Shown here: piece after piece, positions 1 through 9,183 of the stretch
Layout of the letters: each line of letters begins with the position of its first letter
How positions within the stretch are numbered: position 1 is the stretch's first letter
NCBI RefSeq assembly: GCF_027924405.1
Contig: NZ_AP026978.1
Location: forward strand, 5,704,001-5,768,000
Source: Nocardia sputorum
GTDB taxonomy: Bacteria; Actinomycetota; Actinomycetes; Mycobacteriales; Mycobacteriaceae
Reading direction: 5' to 3'
Length of the DNA: 64,000 nt
Notes under the pieces: generated by a model
What the model saw: the letters and a program-made list of their open reading frames with translations, nothing else
Databases searched by the model: none
What the model was told of the DNA's origin: nothing
Program-made: the position numbers and the translations under genes

Positions 1-327
1 GCAATGAGACTCGGCCCGGCGCAGTGTTCCACCTGCCGGATTTTGCGCAACAGACCCGGTCGAGAGTCCGGGAGTCAGCGCGACAACGACTCCGGCCGCA
101 TACGGCACGCCTGAGCGGTGGACTGCCGACCAGATCGGTCCGGTCCGAAGCGCTCGCACGCCGGGCCGCCACGCGGGAACACCGAGCCTGGGCGGCGAAC
201 CACCGACCAGGCCGCCACGCGAAGAACACCCAGCCAGGGCGGCGGACCGCCGAGAGGGTCGGATCGCTCGACGCGACGCGAACGCAGCCAGAAGGCCCGA
301 GCCCGGTAGGCGCGGGCGGATCGCCCA
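1..327. other. Non-coding GC-rich leader of the window
   Basis: No convincing gene is visible here. Open frames exist on the plus strand but their translations are Arg/Pro/Gly-rich and domain-free, as expected of random GC-rich sequence. A degenerate direct repeat is present: two roughly 40-base blocks starting near 168 and 208 both read GCCGCCACGCG, then AACAC, then a GGGCGGCG-type segment. It may be the remains of a duplicated segment. Confidence 0.4.
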
Positions 328-702
328 TCAGGTCGACTCCGGTTCGGTTTGCTCGGTGCGACGCGGGCGCAGGGCGTAGGCCGGGACGAGCTGGTCGCGC
401 ACGTGCAGGTCGGGGCGCCCGTCGGCGAACTGGATACTGTAGGTCACCCGTCCCATCCAGTCCCCGTCGACCGTGGGCAACCAATGCGTCAAGGTTCCGG
501 GGCGCTCGCCGCGCATGATGACTCCCGCGCCGTTCACATGGCGTGGCGTCCCCGGGTCGCGGACCAGGATCGCGTCCAGGCGCACCCAGACGGGCCGCGG
601 CGGGTAGGTCAGGGTGCGGTAGTAGTGGCCGGTCCGGTTCGGGTAGACCAGCTCGGGTTCCGTTCCTTCGGTTCGCGGCGTTTCATCGCTGATCGAACCC
701 AT
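328..702 (-). CDS. Conserved-looking hypothetical protein (124 aa)
   Basis: This 124-residue soluble protein has no recognisable domain, signal peptide or membrane segment. It contains aromatic-rich stretches such as NRTGHYYRTLTYPPRPVWVR and ends in a charged tail. The ATG at 702 has no Shine-Dalgarno sequence, but in the direction of transcription TAACAT lies six bases before the ATG, the arrangement typical of leaderless actinobacterial mRNAs. It stands alone, divergent from the SnoaL-like gene at 843. The mixed composition is more protein-like than the overlapping plus-strand frames. Function unknown. Confidence 0.6.
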   Translation of the reverse strand: MGSISDETPRTEGTEPELVYPNRTGHYYRTLTYPPRPVWVRLDAILVRDPGTPRHVNGAGVIMRGERPGTLTHWLPTVDGDWMGRVTYSIQFADGRPDLHVRDQLVPAYALRPRRTEQTEPEST

Positions 703-809
703 GTTCGAATGTTAGCCGGACATATGCGGCAAGCACCAGGCAACCCGGCCGCGAATCGGACGGCATGACGACGACCACACTGCCCGAGCGTGCCTAGATC
801 TAGTATGTT

Positions 810-821
810 CGTTCTAGAACG
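810..821. promoter_or_regulatory. Palindrome upstream of the SnoaL-like gene
   Basis: CGTTCTAGAACG is a perfect 12-bp palindrome ending 21 bases before the ATG at 843, flanked on both sides by GTTCG-type half sites. The position between promoter and ribosome-binding site suits a repressor operator. The regulator is not identified. Confidence 0.4.
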
Positions 822-842
822 TTCGTATTAGAAGGAGTGGAC

Positions 843-1244
843 ATGTCCGCGAAGTTCGAGGTTGTCAAGGGTTTCTATGCCGCGACACAGGCCGGTGACG
901 GGCCCGGGATCCTGGCCCTGCTGCATCCGGAGTTCGAAGCGCGCACCGCGCCGGGCCTGCCGTGCGGCGCGGGAGGCGTCTTCCACGGCCCGCTCACGGT
1001 GATGGCGCGCGTCTGGGGCGCGGTCGCCCGCGAGTTCGACACCGCGCCGTACGACGAGACCTGGCAGGAGACCACCGACGGCACCATCGTGGTGACCGGT
1101 CACTATCGCGGCGCGGCCCGCGCCACCGGCCGCGAGTACGACGCCGAATTCGTGCACTTGTGGCAGGTCGACGACGACGGCCGCATCACGCGGCTACACC
1201 AGTTCACCGACACCGCACGCTGGCACGCCGCATTGGCGGCCTGA
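843..1244 (+). CDS. SnoaL-like / NTF2-fold small protein
   Basis: The 133-residue product resembles the nuclear transport factor 2 / SnoaL-like superfamily: an N-terminal helix pair (KFEVVKGFYAATQAGDGPGI), a LLHPEF turn, and a C-terminal strand pair ending VHLWQVDDDGRITRLHQFTD. Members are small cone-shaped enzymes or ligand-binding proteins, and substrate cannot be told from sequence. The ATG at 843 is preferred over the in-frame GTG at 837 because GAAGGAG (831-837) sits five bases before it. It is monocistronic, with a palindrome just upstream that may control it. Confidence 0.8.
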   Translation: MSAKFEVVKGFYAATQAGDGPGILALLHPEFEARTAPGLPCGAGGVFHGPLTVMARVWGAVAREFDTAPYDETWQETTDGTIVVTGHYRGAARATGREYDAEFVHLWQVDDDGRITRLHQFTDTARWHAALAA

Positions 1245-1387
1245 AGACCGTCCGCCACGGCTGGAGGGCACGCGCTCCCTCGGCGGCATCACCCGGCGCG
1301 ACCATCCGGCCTGGTTTGGTTTCCGGTCACCCGGGCACGCCTTTGCCGTAAACGATCCTGGCACCCGGGGGTAGACCGGAGGACGAG

Positions 1388-1999
1388 ATGGCTTATCCGC
1401 CGGGCGGGCAACCGCCGGATGACCGACCGCAGTACCCGCAACAGCCGTCGCCTGGCTACCCCGGACCCGGACAGCCCGCGCCACCGCCGGGCCAGGGTTA
1501 TCCGGCACCCGGCTACCCGCCCTGGGGCTATCCGCCACCGCCCAGGAAAAGCAACACCGGCTTGATCGTCGGCCTGGTGGTGATCGTGGCCCTGGTGATC
1601 GCGGGCGCGGTGATCGCCGGATTCTTCCTGACCTCGCAGGGACGGGGTCCGCTCGCCTCCGACGAGAAGCGGATCGAACTGGCGATCCGCGACTTCTACG
1701 AGACGTTGGACTCGCGCGGCTTCCGCGCGGCGGCCGAACTGGCGTGCACGCGCGAACGCGCCACCTTCGAGGCGATGACCGAGCAGGAGAAGAGCGAATT
1801 CGACAGCACCTCGGTGTCGGTCACGATCGATAGGATCGAGGACATCGTCGTCATCGATGACACGGCGACCGCGAAGGTCACCGGCAAGCTCACCGTCGAG
1901 GTGCCCGGCCGGCAACCCGATACCGAGACCAGCACGACCGAGCATCTGAAGAAGGAAGACGGCAAGTGGAAGATCTGCTCCGCGGAGGGCACGCGCTGA
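1388..1999 (+). CDS. Pro-rich, membrane-anchored DUF4878/lumazine-binding-like protein
   Basis: The 203-residue protein has a Pro/Gly/Tyr/Gln-rich N-terminus (about 1-53), one transmembrane helix (about 57-82, GLIVGLVVIVALVIAGAVIA) and an extracytoplasmic domain of about 115 residues with the alpha+beta pattern of DUF4878/NTF2-like domains (ELAIRDFYETLDSRGFRAAA near its start, WKICSAEGTR at its end). A strong GGAGG site precedes the ATG. The phosphoesterase gene begins four bases after its stop, so the two are probably co-transcribed. Such proteins are common in Nocardia and mycobacteria; their function is unknown. Confidence 0.75.
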   Translation: MAYPPGGQPPDDRPQYPQQPSPGYPGPGQPAPPPGQGYPAPGYPPWGYPPPPRKSNTGLIVGLVVIVALVIAGAVIAGFFLTSQGRGPLASDEKRIELAIRDFYETLDSRGFRAAAELACTRERATFEAMTEQEKSEFDSTSVSVTIDRIEDIVVIDDTATAKVTGKLTVEVPGRQPDTETSTTEHLKKEDGKWKICSAEGTR

Positions 2000-2003
2000 T
2001 CGC

Positions 2004-3425
2004 ATGCACCCGCGCATGAGCTGCTGCGGACCGAGCCGCAGAACCGTTCTCGGGGCACTCGCCCTCGCCACCCTCCTCCCCTTCGCCGGCCGCACCGAAA
2101 AATCGTCGGCACAACCGAACACGATCGTCGCGACCGATCTGGAAGTGGTGACGATCACCGATACCTCGGTGATCCTCACGTGGACCACGCTCGCGCCCGA
2201 CCCGAGCGGACGGCTGATCCCCGTCGGCGCCGACACCCAGGTGCGGATAAGTCCCGCCGATTCCGCGCGCGCACCGCTGCTGGTCTTCGCCGACGACCGT
2301 CCCACTCCGTTCCACTACGCCGAGATCGGCGGACTCGAACCGGGCCGCGCCTACCGTTTCGAAGCGTGGTCGGCGGGGCTGCGCGCCACGCCTGCGCTGT
2401 CGCTCACCACCGCCGACCCCGCCGCGCCGGAAGCGCGCGGCGAGTTCACCACCCTCGTTCCGCCGCCGGGCCGCAAGCTGCACACCTTGGCGCTGGCCAA
2501 CGACGTGCACTACGGCGAGCAGGTCAGCGGGCTGATCGCAGGCGACCTGCCGCCCGGCGTCCGGCAGGGCCCCGGTCTCGCGCCCTATCCCGAGGTGATG
2601 CTGACGGCGGTGCTGGACGACCTGCGCCGCCCCGACCGCGCGGCCGAACTCCTGTTGCTCGCCGGGGACCTGACCGCCGAAGCCTCCGCCTCCGACACCC
2701 GCGCGGTGCGGGCCCGCCTCGACGCGTGGGGCGCGCTCGGCCACGACTACCTGGCCGTGCGCGGCAACCACGACCGCCCGCACCTGGGCGGCGAGTACGC
2801 CGGTTGCGCACCCGCGCCCGCCGACCATCACGACTGCTGGGCCGATGTCTTCTCCGCACGACAGGAACTGGTCGAACACGAGATCGGCGGCCTGCGGGTG
2901 CTGGGCGTGGACACCAGCAGGCTCGACGGCGCGGGCGGGTCCATCGAACGTCCCCAGTTCGATCACCTCGCCGAACGCCTGCGTGCCGACCCGGACCGCC
3001 CGACGCTGCTGTTCGGCCATCACCCGGTCACGGCCGAGTCCGGGTTCACCAACCTCGCGGGCCCGGGATTCGTGCTCGACGGACGCGACAGCGCCGAGTT
3101 GCAAGCGCTCTACACCCGCAGCCCCGGGGTCTTTTTGCAGCACAGCGGCCACACGCACCGCAATCGCCGCACCAGGCCGGATGCGCCGTGCGCGGTGGAG
3201 TTCCTCGAGGTCGCCGCCGTCAAGGAGTATCCGGGCGGCTACAGCCTGCTGCGCGTCTACGAGGGCGGCTACATGGTCAATTTCTACAAGACTCGCACCG
3301 AGGACGCGCGGCGCTGGAGCGCGCTCACCCGCGGCGAGTACTTCGGGCTGCTCCCCGACTACACGCTCGGCACCTGCGCGGACCGCAATCACGTTGTGCT
3401 GCGCGACTTCTCGGGGCTGCGGTAG
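2004..3425 (+). CDS. Tat-exported calcineurin-like metallophosphoesterase with FN3-like domain
   Basis: The 473-residue protein begins with a twin-arginine signal (SRRTVLGALALATLLP, Arg12-Arg13), followed by a fibronectin-III/purple-phosphatase-N-like domain (about 45-150) and a calcineurin-like phosphoesterase domain. All metal-ligand motifs are visible in order: DVH (about 168), GD (about 222), GNHD (about 254), GHH (about 339) and GHTH (about 383). It should act outside the membrane as a dinuclear-metal phosphoesterase; substrate unknown. It follows the Pro-rich membrane protein gene with almost no gap, implying an operon. Confidence 0.88.
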   Translation: MHPRMSCCGPSRRTVLGALALATLLPFAGRTEKSSAQPNTIVATDLEVVTITDTSVILTWTTLAPDPSGRLIPVGADTQVRISPADSARAPLLVFADDRPTPFHYAEIGGLEPGRAYRFEAWSAGLRATPALSLTTADPAAPEARGEFTTLVPPPGRKLHTLALANDVHYGEQVSGLIAGDLPPGVRQGPGLAPYPEVMLTAVLDDLRRPDRAAELLLLAGDLTAEASASDTRAVRARLDAWGALGHDYLAVRGNHDRPHLGGEYAGCAPAPADHHDCWADVFSARQELVEHEIGGLRVLGVDTSRLDGAGGSIERPQFDHLAERLRADPDRPTLLFGHHPVTAESGFTNLAGPGFVLDGRDSAELQALYTRSPGVFLQHSGHTHRNRRTRPDAPCAVEFLEVAAVKEYPGGYSLLRVYEGGYMVNFYKTRTEDARRWSALTRGEYFGLLPDYTLGTCADRNHVVLRDFSGLR

Positions 3426-3484
3426 CGAACGAACGGGTTCCGCACATCCGAGAAGGTTTGCGCACGTCGGACGCGGTATCTTCC

Positions 3485-3503
3485 TTAGGTAAGCCTCAAC
3501 ATA
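3485..3503. promoter_or_regulatory. IdeR/DtxR-like iron box
   Basis: TTAGGTAAGCCTCAACATA matches 16 of 19 positions of the IdeR/DtxR consensus (TWAGGTWAGSCTWACCTWA); the left half is perfect and the right half carries the mismatches. It lies 30 bases upstream of the start of the ferric-iron binding protein gene, where Fe-loaded IdeR would repress transcription. Confidence 0.75.
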
Positions 3504-3532
3504 GGCATGCGAGACGCGTCGGAAGGACGAGG

Positions 3533-4555
3533 ATGAAGCCGGTCAGATGGAAGACGATTGCCGCTGGATTGGTCCTCGCGATGACCGCGCTCGGCAGCAC
3601 GGCGTGCTCGAATTCCTCGGACGACGCGAACGAGATCACCGTCTACAACGCGCAGCACGAGTCGCTCACCAAGGAATGGGCCGACGCGTTCACCAAGGAA
3701 ACCGGCATCAAGGTGACCTTGCGCCAGGGCGGTGACACGGCGCTGGGCAACCAGTTGGTCGCCGAGGGCGCGGCCTCGCCCGCCGACGTCTTCCTCACCG
3801 AGAACTCCCCCGCGATGGCGCTGGTGGAGAACGCTGGCCTGTTCGCCGACGTCGAGGCCAAGACTTTGGAGCAGGTGCCCGCGCAGTTCCGCCCGTCCAC
3901 CGGCAAGTGGACCGGCGTCGCCGCGCGTTCGACCGTCTTCGTCTACGACAAGGACAAGGTCCAGCCGGGTCAGCTGCCTGCCTCACTGCTGGATCTGGCG
4001 CAGCCGCAGTGGAAAGGACGCTGGGGCGCGGGCGTTTCCGGCGCCGACTTCCAGGCCATCGTGGCGGCCCTGCTCGCGCTGAAGGGTGAGGACGTCACCC
4101 GCGCCTGGCTGAAGGGCATGAAGGACAACGCGACACCCTTCCCGAACAACGTCGCCACCATGAAGGCGGTGAACTCCGGCAGCCCGGACGGCGGCGTCAT
4201 CTACCACTACTACTGGTACCGCGACCAGGCGAACACCAAGGAGAGCAGCGCCGACACCGCCCTGCACTACTTCAAGAACCAGGACCCGGGCGCGTTCGTC
4301 AGCGTCTCCGGCGGTGGCGTGCTGAAGGCGAGCAAGAAGCAGGAGGCGGCGCAGAAGTTCCTGGCGTTCATCGTCGGCAAGACCGGACAAGATGTGCTGC
4401 GCGACGGCACGTCGCTGGAGTACCCGGTGGCCGCAGGCGTGGCCGCGAACCCGGCGCTGCCGCCGCTGGCCGACCTCCAGGCCCCTGCGGTCGACCCGTC
4501 GAAGCTGGACTCGAAGAAGGTCACGCAGCTGATGACCGAAGCGGGTCTGCTGTAG
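3533..4555 (+). CDS. Ferric-iron ABC transporter substrate-binding lipoprotein
   Basis: The 340-residue protein has a lipoprotein-type signal peptide with the modified cysteine at about residue 25 ([10 protein letters not shown]; the -3 residue is not Leu, so the lipobox is atypical). The mature part is a class of periplasmic-binding-protein fold typical of FbpA/Fut[21 protein letters not shown], the [12 protein letters not shown] segment, and late tyrosines (YHYYWYR) that could be metal ligands. It binds ferric iron or a related anion-bridged complex and feeds the permease that starts three bases downstream. The ATG at 3533 has GGAAGGACGAGG ahead of it. The iron box upstream supports repression when iron is sufficient. 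Confidence 0.87.
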   Translation: MKPVRWKTIAAGLVLAMTALGSTACSNSSDDANEITVYNAQHESLTKEWADAFTKETGIKVTLRQGGDTALGNQLVAEGAASPADVFLTENSPAMALVENAGLFADVEAKTLEQVPAQFRPSTGKWTGVAARSTVFVYDKDKVQPGQLPASLLDLAQPQWKGRWGAGVSGADFQAIVAALLALKGEDVTRAWLKGMKDNATPFPNNVATMKAVNSGSPDGGVIYHYYWYRDQANTKESSADTALHYFKNQDPGAFVSVSGGGVLKASKKQEAAQKFLAFIVGKTGQDVLRDGTSLEYPVAAGVAANPALPPLADLQAPAVDPSKLDSKKVTQLMTEAGLL

Positions 4556-4557
4556 CC

Positions 4558-6111
4558 GTGGCACTGCGGACCGTTGTCGCCGCGCCCCGGGTCGGCAGAC
4601 CGGGGCCGCTGGTCACGGGCGTCGCGCTGTTGCTGGTGGCGGCGACGTTCGTGCCGCTCGGATACATCGTCTCGACGGTCTTCTCCACGGGCTTCGAGGA
4701 AGCGACGGAGCTGGTGTTCCGGCCCAGGGTCGGTGAGCTGCTGGGCAACACGGCCGCTCTGGTGATGTGCACCGTCCCGATCTGCGTGGCGCTCGGTGTC
4801 GGGCTGGCCTGGGTGGTCGAACGCACCGACGTGCCCGGTAAGTCGTGGTGGGGGCCGGTTTTCGTGGCGCCGCTGGCAGTTCCGGCATTCGTCAACAGCT
4901 ATGCCTGGGTCAGCGTCTTTCCGACCATGCACGGCCTGTGGGCGGGTGTGGTGATCTCCACGATGTCCTACTTCCCGCTGGTCTATCTGCCCGCGGCGGC
5001 CACGTTGCGCCGCTTGGACCCGGCGGTGGAGGAGTCGGCGCGGGCGCTGGGCTCGGGGCCGGTGGCGGTGTTCGCCCGGATCGTGCTGCCGCAGTTGCGC
5101 TTGGCGATTCTCGGGGGCGGGCTGCTCATCGGGCTGCATCTGCTCGCCGAGTACGGCGCCTTCGTGATGGTCCGGTTCGACACGTTCACCACGGCGATCT
5201 TCGAGCAGTACCAGTCCAGCTTCGCCGGTCCGGCGGGCAGCATGCTGGCCGGTGTGCTCGTCCTGTGCTGCCTGGCGCTGCTCGGCGCGGAAGCCGGGCT
5301 GCGCGGCCGGGCGCGCTACGCGCGGATCGGCAGCGGGGCGCCGCGCGCCGCGACCCGCATCCGATTGCGCCGCGCCACGATACCGGTGCTGGCCGCGCTC
5401 GTCGCAGTGACGGCGGGTGCTCTGGGCGTGCCGCTGTGGACCATCGGGCGCTGGCTGCGCGTCGGCGGAACGGCGGTGTGGGACCTCACCGACATCGGCA
5501 ACGCGCTCGGGCAGACGGTGGGTCTGGCGGCCGTCGCCGCGCTGCTCACCACGCTGTGCGCGTTCCCGGTCGCCTGGATCGCGGTCCGTTCCACCTCCGC
5601 GTTCGCGCGGCTGGTCGAGGGCGCCAACTACATCACCAGTTCGTTGCCCGGCATCGTGATCGCGCTGGCCATGGTGACCGTGACCATCCGCTGGGCGCCC
5701 GCGCTCTACCAGACGGCGGGCATGGTGATCGCCGCCTATCTGCTGTTGTTCCTGCCCCGGGCACTGGTCAGCGTCCGGGCCGGGCTGGCTCAGGTGCCGG
5801 TGGGCCTGGAGGAGGCGTCCCGATCGCTGGGCAAATCGGCGCCCGCGACGTTCTTCCTGGTCACTTTGCGTCTCGCCGCGCCCGCCGCGGCGGCCGCGGC
5901 CGCACTGGTGTTCGTCGCCGTGGCGACCGAGCTGACCGCGACGCTGCTGCTGGCGCCCAACGGAACCCGCACGCTGGCGATGCGGTTCTGGGGCCTGTCC
6001 GGCGAACTGGACTACGCGGCCGCCGCGCCGTACGCCCTGATCATGATCGTCGCCGCGGTGCCGGTGACCTACCTGCTGTTCACCAACTCGCGGAAGGCGG
6101 CCGGGATATGA
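4558..6111 (+). CDS. Ferric-iron ABC transporter permease (FbpB-type, fused halves)
   Basis: This 517-residue integral membrane protein has two homologous permease halves, each with the EAA loop that contacts the ATPase: one near [11 protein letters not shown] (about 159) and one near [13 protein letters not shown] (about 418). About twelve transmembrane segments are apparent. This double-permease layout is characteristic of FbpB/SfuB/ThiP importers. It starts with GTG three bases after the binding-protein stop and ends in an ATGA overlap with the ATPase gene, so the three genes form one translationally coupled operon for iron uptake. Confidence 0.88.
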   Translation: MALRTVVAAPRVGRPGPLVTGVALLLVAATFVPLGYIVSTVFSTGFEEATELVFRPRVGELLGNTAALVMCTVPICVALGVGLAWVVERTDVPGKSWWGPVFVAPLAVPAFVNSYAWVSVFPTMHGLWAGVVISTMSYFPLVYLPAAATLRRLDPAVEESARALGSGPVAVFARIVLPQLRLAILGGGLLIGLHLLAEYGAFVMVRFDTFTTAIFEQYQSSFAGPAGSMLAGVLVLCCLALLGAEAGLRGRARYARIGSGAPRAATRIRLRRATIPVLAALVAVTAGALGVPLWTIGRWLRVGGTAVWDLTDIGNALGQTVGLAAVAALLTTLCAFPVAWIAVRSTSAFARLVEGANYITSSLPGIVIALAMVTVTIRWAPALYQTAGMVIAAYLLLFLPRALVSVRAGLAQVPVGLEEASRSLGKSAPATFFLVTLRLAAPAAAAAAALVFVAVATELTATLLLAPNGTRTLAMRFWGLSGELDYAAAAPYALIMIVAAVPVTYLLFTNSRKAAGI

Positions 6112-7160
6112 GTCGCGTTGTCGTCGCCGATGTGTCGAAGACCTTCGGGCACACCCGGGTTCTCGGCGGGATCAGCCTCGACGTGCCGGACCATACCGCG
6201 ACCGCCGTGGTCGGATCGTCCGGGTGCGGCAAGACCACGCTGTTGCGCGTGATCGCCGGATTCGAGTCGCCGGATGCGGGATCGGTCTCGATCGGAACGG
6301 AAACCGTTGTCGGCGAGCGTATCTCGGTGCCACCGCAGCGCCGTAACATCGGTTACGTCGCCCAGGACGGTGCGCTGTTCCCCCATCTGACGGTCGGCCA
6401 GAACATCGCCTACGGCCTGCCCGGCTCGGGGCGCCGCAGCCGCGGGCGGGTGCGGGAGCTGCTGGAGATGGTGTCGCTGGACGCGTCCTACGCCGACCGC
6501 AGGCCGCATCAGCTCTCCGGCGGTCAGCAGCAACGCGTCGCGCTGGCCCGCGCACTGGCGCGCAAGCCGTCGGTGATGCTGCTGGACGAGCCGTTCAGCG
6601 CGCTGGACGCGGGCCTGCGCGCGACGACCAGACAGGCGGTGGCCGACACACTGCGCGAGGCGGGCATGACCAGCATCCTGGTGACGCACGACCAGGAGGA
6701 GGCGCTGAGTTTCGCCGCGCAGGTGGCGGTGATGCGGGAGGGGCGCTTCACCCAGGTCGGGACGCCGAAGGAGGTGTACGCGACGCCGAAGGACCTGTTC
6801 ACCGCCCGGTTCCTCGGCGATTGCGTCCTGCTGGACGCGGTGGTGGAGGCCGACGTGGCCAAGTGCGCGCTGGGCCGGATTCCGGTGCAGCGCGGCGCCG
6901 CGGGCGGACCGGCCACCGTCATGCTGCGCCCGGAACAGCTTGTCGCGCATATCGCTTCGGAGGACGAGTCGGAGACCGGCCGGGTCCGCGCCGTCGATTT
7001 CCGCGGCGCCGACGTCATCCTGACGATCGAGCTGGACGGTACGGCCACCCCCATCCGGGTACGCCGTGCCAGCGTCGCCGCCCCGGTGACCGGGCAGCGG
7101 GTGCGCCTCGAAGTGGTCGGCACGGCCGTGGCGTACGCCGAACCGAACGACGCCGCCTGA
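6108..7160 (+). CDS. Ferric-iron ABC transporter ATPase (FbpC-type)
   Basis: The 350-residue ATPase shows Walker A GSSGCGKT (about 37), the Q-loop, ABC signature LSGGQQQR (about 136), Walker B VMLLDEP (about 155) and the H-loop VTHD (about 193). The C-terminal 110 residues form a TOBE-like domain, as in FbpC/PotA/CysA subfamilies. Its ATG overlaps the permease stop (ATGA). It should power import by the preceding permease and binding protein. The subfamily also contains thiamine and sulfate transporters; iron is inferred from the binding protein and the iron box. Confidence 0.9.
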   Translation: MSRVVVADVSKTFGHTRVLGGISLDVPDHTATAVVGSSGCGKTTLLRVIAGFESPDAGSVSIGTETVVGERISVPPQRRNIGYVAQDGALFPHLTVGQNIAYGLPGSGRRSRGRVRELLEMVSLDASYADRRPHQLSGGQQQRVALARALARKPSVMLLDEPFSALDAGLRATTRQAVADTLREAGMTSILVTHDQEEALSFAAQVAVMREGRFTQVGTPKEVYATPKDLFTARFLGDCVLLDAVVEADVAKCALGRIPVQRGAAGGPATVMLRPEQLVAHIASEDESETGRVRAVDFRGADVILTIELDGTATPIRVRRASVAAPVTGQRVRLEVVGTAVAYAEPNDAA

Positions 7161-7233
7161 AGCGACGCTCGATGGTGTGCCTCGGAATGCCCGGCTCGGC
7201 GGTGGCGTACACCGAGCCGGACATCGAGACGCT

Positions 7234-7308
7234 TGGAGCGAGCGGCGGGAATCGAACCCGCGTTAACGGCTTTGCAGACCGTTGCCTAAACCACTCAGCC
7301 ACGCCCGC
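7234..7308 (-). tRNA. tRNA-Cys (GCA)
   Basis: Read on the minus strand the 75-base sequence folds into a cloverleaf. The acceptor stem GCGGGCG/CGCTCGC pairs throughout with one G-U, the anticodon arm ACGGT-CTGCAAA-GCCGT has GCA as anticodon, the T arm is GCGGGTTCGATTCCCGC, and CCA is encoded at the 3' end (7234-7236). The discriminator base is U, as expected for tRNA-Cys. Confidence 0.95.
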
Positions 7309-7422
7309 CTCGCCCTAGATAGTGCCCGCGACGGGTAGGCCCCGCCTACCATTGCGCTCACGGTGATCCGAAGGCTGGTCGGATGTCCCCGTCCGCCCGT
7401 GGTGACATGGAATGATCGGAAC

Positions 7423-7974
7423 ATGTCTCGGCCACGCCCGCTTCCGAACGACCCGATCGAGGAAGCCCACCGCCAGTGGGTCGGCCACGGCTGGGGCGAT
7501 GTCGCCGACGGCATGGCCGCGGTGACGTCGCTGGTTCGGGCCCAGCAAATCGTGATGGCCCGGGTGGACGAGGCGCTCAAGCCGACCGGATTGACCTTCT
7601 CCCGCTACGAGTTGCTCATGCTGCTGAACTTCAGCAAGACCGGCGCGCTGCCGATGGCGAAGGCCAGCGCCCGCTTGCAGGTCCATCCCACCAGCGTCAC
7701 CAACACCGTGGACCGGCTCGAAGCGGCGAAGCTCGTCGAGCGCGTGCCGCACCCCAGCGACCGGCGCGCTACCCTGATCGAAATCACCGACGCCGGACGC
7801 GAATTGGTGGCGAAGGCCACCGAGGAACTCAACGCGAAAGTCTTCGCGCTGCCCGGCCTCCCACCGGAGCGGCTGCATACACTCCTGCAACTGCTCGCCG
7901 AATTCCGACACGCCGCGGGCGACTTCGAGACGGCGGAGGGAACGGCGCGCTGGTCGGCCACGGCCACAGACTGA
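7423..7974 (+). CDS. MarR-family transcriptional regulator
   Basis: The 183-residue protein carries a MarR winged helix-turn-helix: recognition region ASARLQVHPTSVTNTVDRLE and wing VERVPHPSDRRATLIEITDAG, flanked by dimerisation helices. MarR proteins bind palindromic operators and release DNA on binding small aromatic or thioester ligands. The ATG at 7423 (MSRPRP) is chosen because residues encoded upstream are unlike the family; its ribosome-binding site is weak. It stands between tRNA-Cys on the other strand and the Hsp70-like gene. Target genes are not obvious. Confidence 0.88.
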   Translation: MSRPRPLPNDPIEEAHRQWVGHGWGDVADGMAAVTSLVRAQQIVMARVDEALKPTGLTFSRYELLMLLNFSKTGALPMAKASARLQVHPTSVTNTVDRLEAAKLVERVPHPSDRRATLIEITDAGRELVAKATEELNAKVFALPGLPPERLHTLLQLLAEFRHAAGDFETAEGTARWSATATD

Positions 7975-8090
7975 TTCGGCGTACCGGTCGGTCGCATACC
8001 GCGCTCGACCGATCGGCGGGTGACATTCCGGCATCCATCCGGCGAATTGCCGGGCACGCCGTCTTGGCAGCGGAGGCGAAAAGGTCCACC

Positions 8091-9146
8091 ATGGAGAACA
8101 TGGTGCTGGTCTTGGGGGTATCGGCGGGCGCTGGCGGCGCCCACGCGATGCTGACACACTCCGATCAGCCACACCTACCCCCGATCGATCGCTGCGAAGT
8201 GCCGCGGCGGGCGGGCGGTGGCGTCGAGGAGTCGGTCTTCGAGGCGATCCGCCGGATGAACGGCGCCGCCGACCGGCGCGACGAGCTGATCTCGGGCACG
8301 GCGGTGACCTGCCGCTGTCCGCTGCACGCCGACGCCATCCGCGCGGGCGTGCGCGGCCGCGGCGTCACCATCGTCGACGAGCCGCTGGCCCAGCTGCGCT
8401 ATCTGCGCTTCACCGGGCAACTGCCGGACAGCGGCTCGGTGATCCTCTACGACCTCGGCAGCTCGGGGCTCACCATCACCCATGCCGACTGCCGCACCGA
8501 CACGATTCTGTCCAGCAAGCGCAGCACGGTGCTCGGCGGCGACGGCTACGACGCGCTGCTGCGCTGGCGGCTGGCCCGCGACGGCGTGTTCACCGACACT
8601 TCGACCATCCGCCGCCACCGCGAGGAATTGAGCGAGGCGAGGGTGGTCACGGCGATCGACGACGGCACCGGCGACCGGGCCGTGGTCACCCGCAGCGACC
8701 TGGCCGAACTGTGCGCGGCGGGCATCCACCACTCGGTGTCGTTCGTGCGGCAGGTCATCGACGAGACCGGAGTGCGACCGGAAGCCATGGTGCTGCTCGG
8801 CGGGTGCACCCGCAGTCCCAGCATTCGCGCCGAGCTGGCCGAGCTGATCGACCTGCCGATCGTCTACGACCCGGAACCCGAGATCGTCTCCGCGCGCGGC
8901 GCGGTGCTGCTGGCCGCCGAACGCCGGGGCGGCGACGTGCGGATGGCGCGGCTGCGCGCCGGAGCCACCCTGGTCCCGGCCGGCGTCGACCGGCGCAAGC
9001 TCATCGCGGCGGCCGCGGTCACCCTCGCTCTGGGCGCCACCATCGCCGGACTGCTCGCCACGAGCAAGGACGCGCCCAGACCGGAAGGCGACAAGGGGCC
9101 CCCGCCGGCGGAGATCGTCGTGCCCACGCCCGGAGCCTTCGGATAA
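8091..9146 (+). CDS. Divergent Hsp70/DnaK-like ATPase with C-terminal membrane anchor
   Basis: The 351-residue protein has a degenerate actin-like ATPase core: phosphate-1-like loop LGVSAGAGGAHA near the N-terminus, phosphate-2-like VILYDLGSSGLTIT (about 120) and adenosine motif MVLLGGCTRSPSI (about 234). Instead of a DnaK peptide-binding domain it ends with one transmembrane helix (about 303-323, KLIAAAAVTLALGATIAGLL) and a short Pro-rich tail. Actinobacteria contain many such Hsp70-like membrane proteins of unknown role. The start follows GGAGG by 14 bases, so spacing is poor and the exact start is uncertain. Confidence 0.7.
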   Translation: MENMVLVLGVSAGAGGAHAMLTHSDQPHLPPIDRCEVPRRAGGGVEESVFEAIRRMNGAADRRDELISGTAVTCRCPLHADAIRAGVRGRGVTIVDEPLAQLRYLRFTGQLPDSGSVILYDLGSSGLTITHADCRTDTILSSKRSTVLGGDGYDALLRWRLARDGVFTDTSTIRRHREELSEARVVTAIDDGTGDRAVVTRSDLAELCAAGIHHSVSFVRQVIDETGVRPEAMVLLGGCTRSPSIRAELAELIDLPIVYDPEPEIVSARGAVLLAAERRGGDVRMARLRAGATLVPAGVDRRKLIAAAAVTLALGATIAGLLATSKDAPRPEGDKGPPPAEIVVPTPGAFG

Positions 9147-9152
9147 CCGCGA

Positions 9153-9178
9153 CGATGCCGCCCGGCCGGGCGGCATCG
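9153..9178. terminator. Perfect 26-bp palindrome, bidirectional terminator
   Basis: The sequence from 9153 to 9178 is a perfect palindrome built on GATGCCGCCCGG and its complement, lying in the 37-base gap between the convergent Hsp70-like and enoyl-CoA hydratase genes. It would form a GC-rich hairpin on either transcript. No T-run follows on either side, as is usual in actinobacteria. Confidence 0.7.
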
Positions 9179-9183
9179 CGAGG

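Noticed and set aside
24..518. Plus-strand ORF at the window start
   Set aside because: Arg-rich, no domain, no ribosome-binding site, and it overlaps the more protein-like minus-strand gene at 328-702.
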